From positions 1 through 7,421 of the forward strand of contig JAWXCM010000253.1 of assembly GCA_034408745.1 (NCBI GenBank): a stretch of DNA of 7,421 bases, in the 5' to 3' direction. The notes under the pieces are model-generated. The model was given only the letters and a program-made list of their open reading frames with translations, did no database searches and was not told the DNA's origin. Source of the DNA: JAWXCM01 sp034408745. Its GTDB lineage: Bacteria; Acidobacteriota; Terriglobia; Bryobacterales; Bryobacteraceae. How positions within the stretch are numbered: the first letter of the stretch is position 1; each line of letters opens with the position of its first letter. Position numbers and translations under genes: made by a program. Shown here one piece after another: positions 5,721 through 7,421 of the stretch.

Positions 5721-7313
5721 TCAGCTCTTGACCTGATTGGAAATCTGTATCAGCATGTTCACGCGATAATCGTCGTTTCCCTGCACTTCTTCGACGAGAA
5801 TGCACTCTTCCCCGGTAGCTCTGGCGAAGCGCGCAATCGCCTTACGGCTCACGCTCCCCAGATCCGCCTTGCTTACGATCAGAGGGTTGGATGTCTCCAC
5901 GATAAAGTCCGCCCTGTCGGAATTCGGATCGACAATTCCGAGCGGAGTATTTTCGATTCCCAACGCCAGTAAAGGTCCTTTGGAATTGCCTTTAAAACGG
6001 AACACGATATCGCGCCGCTTGTTGCCTGTCGCAGTCACAATTTCGTTCCATGTGAGTGCCGGGCTGTCCGCCAGCTTCAACTCGCGCTCCGTGCGACCGG
6101 CGCGCATCATGTCGCCGACGGGATTCAATTCCACGCCGCTGGTGGTGAAGAACAGCACGTCATCCGGTCCCAGCGACACCTCGAATTCGGCCGGCCTCTT
6201 CAAGGCGAATGGCTTGTTCGTCATCTCATGGAAGTAACGCGTTTCCCAGCGGCCATTGACGCCATACCGCATCAGCCATTCTTCCGATTCCAGATTATTC
6301 GTGACCAGCTTTGCCAGTTCGCCAAGCAGTGCGTCAAAGGCGGCGTCTACCAGGACCTTAACGAGCTTCTTCAACTCCCCGCCGAGGTCGATGGTCGTGT
6401 TTGTTATGGGATTCGTAATGACTGGGATGTCGTTCAGACTGAAGCCCAGAATTCGAATCCCTGCCACGCGTCTGGCGATTTCCGCACGTGCCTCGTCGAG
6501 CTCCTCCTTAAACATCTCCTGAAGCTGGGCCACGGGGTTGTCGCGAACGCGGAGGCGTCCTTCCATGCCGCTGAAACTGACCTTGGCGACCCTGACCGTC
6601 TTTGCCTGAACCAGATTCGGATCATGCCACCCGAGGGCCAGAATGAAGCCCGCCGCGTCGGCGCCGTCGAGCGAGGCCTTGGTAATCGTGACCCTTGCCT
6701 GCTTGAATGCTTCGCCGGGCTTCCCGGTGGGAATCGGCTCGACTACAGGCTTGATGGCGCGCGCGCCGGCAAAGGGGAGATTCAGCGTGGCCTGCAGGAG
6801 TCGAGGCCTGCAGACAATGGTGTTGTGAATGAACTCGGTGGTGGCCAATCGGGAACGGAGCCGCCGGCGCGGGGCCTGGTGGCAGATCCACGATGAACTC
6901 GTAGTCCTTGTCTGCAAGCGTGTCGCAGGACATATACCCGCCCCGTTTGCAGGCAAAAAACTGAAACAGGATTGCAGGCGTGCGGGTTGGCCCGGTGTTC
7001 GCATCGCCGAGGTTCTCGGCGAACTGGAATGCTTCGAAGGTCGCTGTGGCCATCGCCCGGGGCGGATTGATCATGCTGACCATTCGCGGGTCTTTCTCTT
7101 TGGTCGAATCGGTGCGGCGACAGTCATAGACCCACCGTCCGGAGGCCCAGACGAACATACCAGCGGTCGGCCAAAGCCAGATTCCCTTCGTGAACGGGCC
7201 GTCATTATCTTCGATCTGCGGCGGCTCAAACCCGCTGTCAAACACGCTGCCGTCAAAACCTTCCAGCATCGCGCCCGTGTCCCACTGGATATCCAGAGCA
7301 TCGGAGGGGCAGA
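5721..7313 (-). pseudogene. Unknown protein gene, split by a frameshift and truncated at its 5' end
   Basis: I do not recognise a named family. The first part, from an in-frame ATG at 7267-7269 or further upstream, is aromatic-rich: GIWLWPTAGMFVWASGRWVY, then MINPPRAMATATFEAF and YEFIVDLPPGPAPAAPFPI. The second part, one base out of frame, starts ATTEFIHNTIV and runs about 375 residues to the stop at 5721-5723. It includes a charged amphipathic helix (VAQLQEMFKEELDEARAEIA), a beta-rich stretch (RYGVNGRWETRYFHE, DDVLFFTTSGVELNP) and a C-terminal end ISNQVKS. The parts join cleanly if one base is removed from the GG at 6845-6846, giving about 516 residues from the ATG. No signal peptide or membrane segment is seen. 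Upstream of the ATG the frame stays plausible (DALDIQWDTGA) to about 7313, then meets DUF1501 sequence and a stop, so the true N-terminus is probably lost. It could still be expressed if the extra base is a sequencing error. Confidence 0.55.
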
Positions 7314-7316
7314 TGA

Positions 7317-7421
7317 GGCGGCGAGTTCGGACGCACGCCGTTCAACGAAAAGGGCAAGGGGCGTGATCATAACCTCTGGGGCTTCAGCATCTTCATGGCG
7401 GGCGGAGGCATCAAAGGCGGC
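7317..7421 (+). pseudogene. DUF1501 internal fragment, cut at its 5' side and running off the window
   Basis: The + strand frame from 7317 to the window end encodes 35 residues: GGEFGRTPFNEKGKGRDHN, then LWGFSIFMAGGGIKGG. This is the most conserved DUF1501 block, where a W-G-G-E-F-G-R-T-P motif is followed by G-R-D-H-N-P and M-A-G-G-G-x-K-G-G. The codon just before 7317 is TGA, and the upstream bases in any frame show no DUF1501 similarity; they fit the opposite-strand gene instead. The N-terminal two thirds, with the Tat signal, are therefore missing. In the family this block lies some 20-30 residues before the V-H-D-x-H-A-T segment that opens the window at its other end. It is either a gene broken by rearrangement or a chimeric contig end. 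Confidence 0.75.

Noticed and set aside
5359..5805. 148-residue minus-strand open frame across the small module gene
   Set aside because: It is Ser/Arg-rich and without motifs, it overlaps the C-terminus of the minus-strand unknown gene in another frame, and it is the antisense of the recognisable module.
7071..7370. 99-residue minus-strand open frame spanning the breakpoint
   Set aside because: Its translation crosses from antisense DUF1501 into a shifted frame of the unknown gene. Neither part matches the coding frame on its side of the junction.

Overview
The window looks like a piece of an Acidobacteriota genome, most likely of the Solibacter/Bryobacter type. This is inferred from the gene families, not from any marker gene. 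It is GC-rich, carries an Oar-like TonB-dependent receptor with an N-terminal carboxypeptidase-regulatory domain next to a Tat-exported sulfatase, and has DUF1501 sequence at both ends. All three families are abundant in that lineage. DUF1501 and sulfatase genes are also common in Planctomycetota and Verrucomicrobiota, but the receptor type favours Acidobacteriota.

Layout. 1-134 is the C-terminal end of a DUF1501 protein on the + strand. 135-401 holds no intact gene: it contains three abutting GC-rich hairpins (171-226) and a minus-strand fragment of a second sulfatase that still shows a CVPSR active-site motif (about 259-393). An intact sulfatase lies on the minus strand at 402-1808. A 130-bp divergent promoter region follows, with a 12-bp perfect palindrome near its centre and a possible promoter very close to each start codon. 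A 1092-residue TonB-dependent receptor occupies 1939-5217 (+). 5218-5440 carries a minus-strand scrap resembling the primase domain of TOTE-type conflict proteins. A small + strand gene (5441-5716) encodes a beta-rich module like those seen in VgrG/type VI secretion-associated proteins. It converges on a minus-strand gene of unknown function (5721 to about 7313) that is split by a +1 frameshift and cut off at its 5' end. At about 7316 the sequence switches abruptly to the interior of a DUF1501 gene on the + strand, which runs off the window.

How the parts fit. The sulfatase and receptor form a plausible divergent pair: uptake of an oligomeric or sulfated substrate across the outer membrane, and desulfation outside the cytoplasm. 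The rest is largely debris, namely fragments of a sulfatase, a TOTE-like primase and a DUF1501 gene, plus a frameshifted and truncated unknown gene. The breakpoint at about 7316, together with DUF1501 sequence at both window ends, suggests a tandem-duplication or circle junction, or an assembly chimera. I do not see a convincing complete new multi-gene system. The most interesting leads are the junction, the hairpin array, the TOTE-like remnant and the unknown minus-strand protein.
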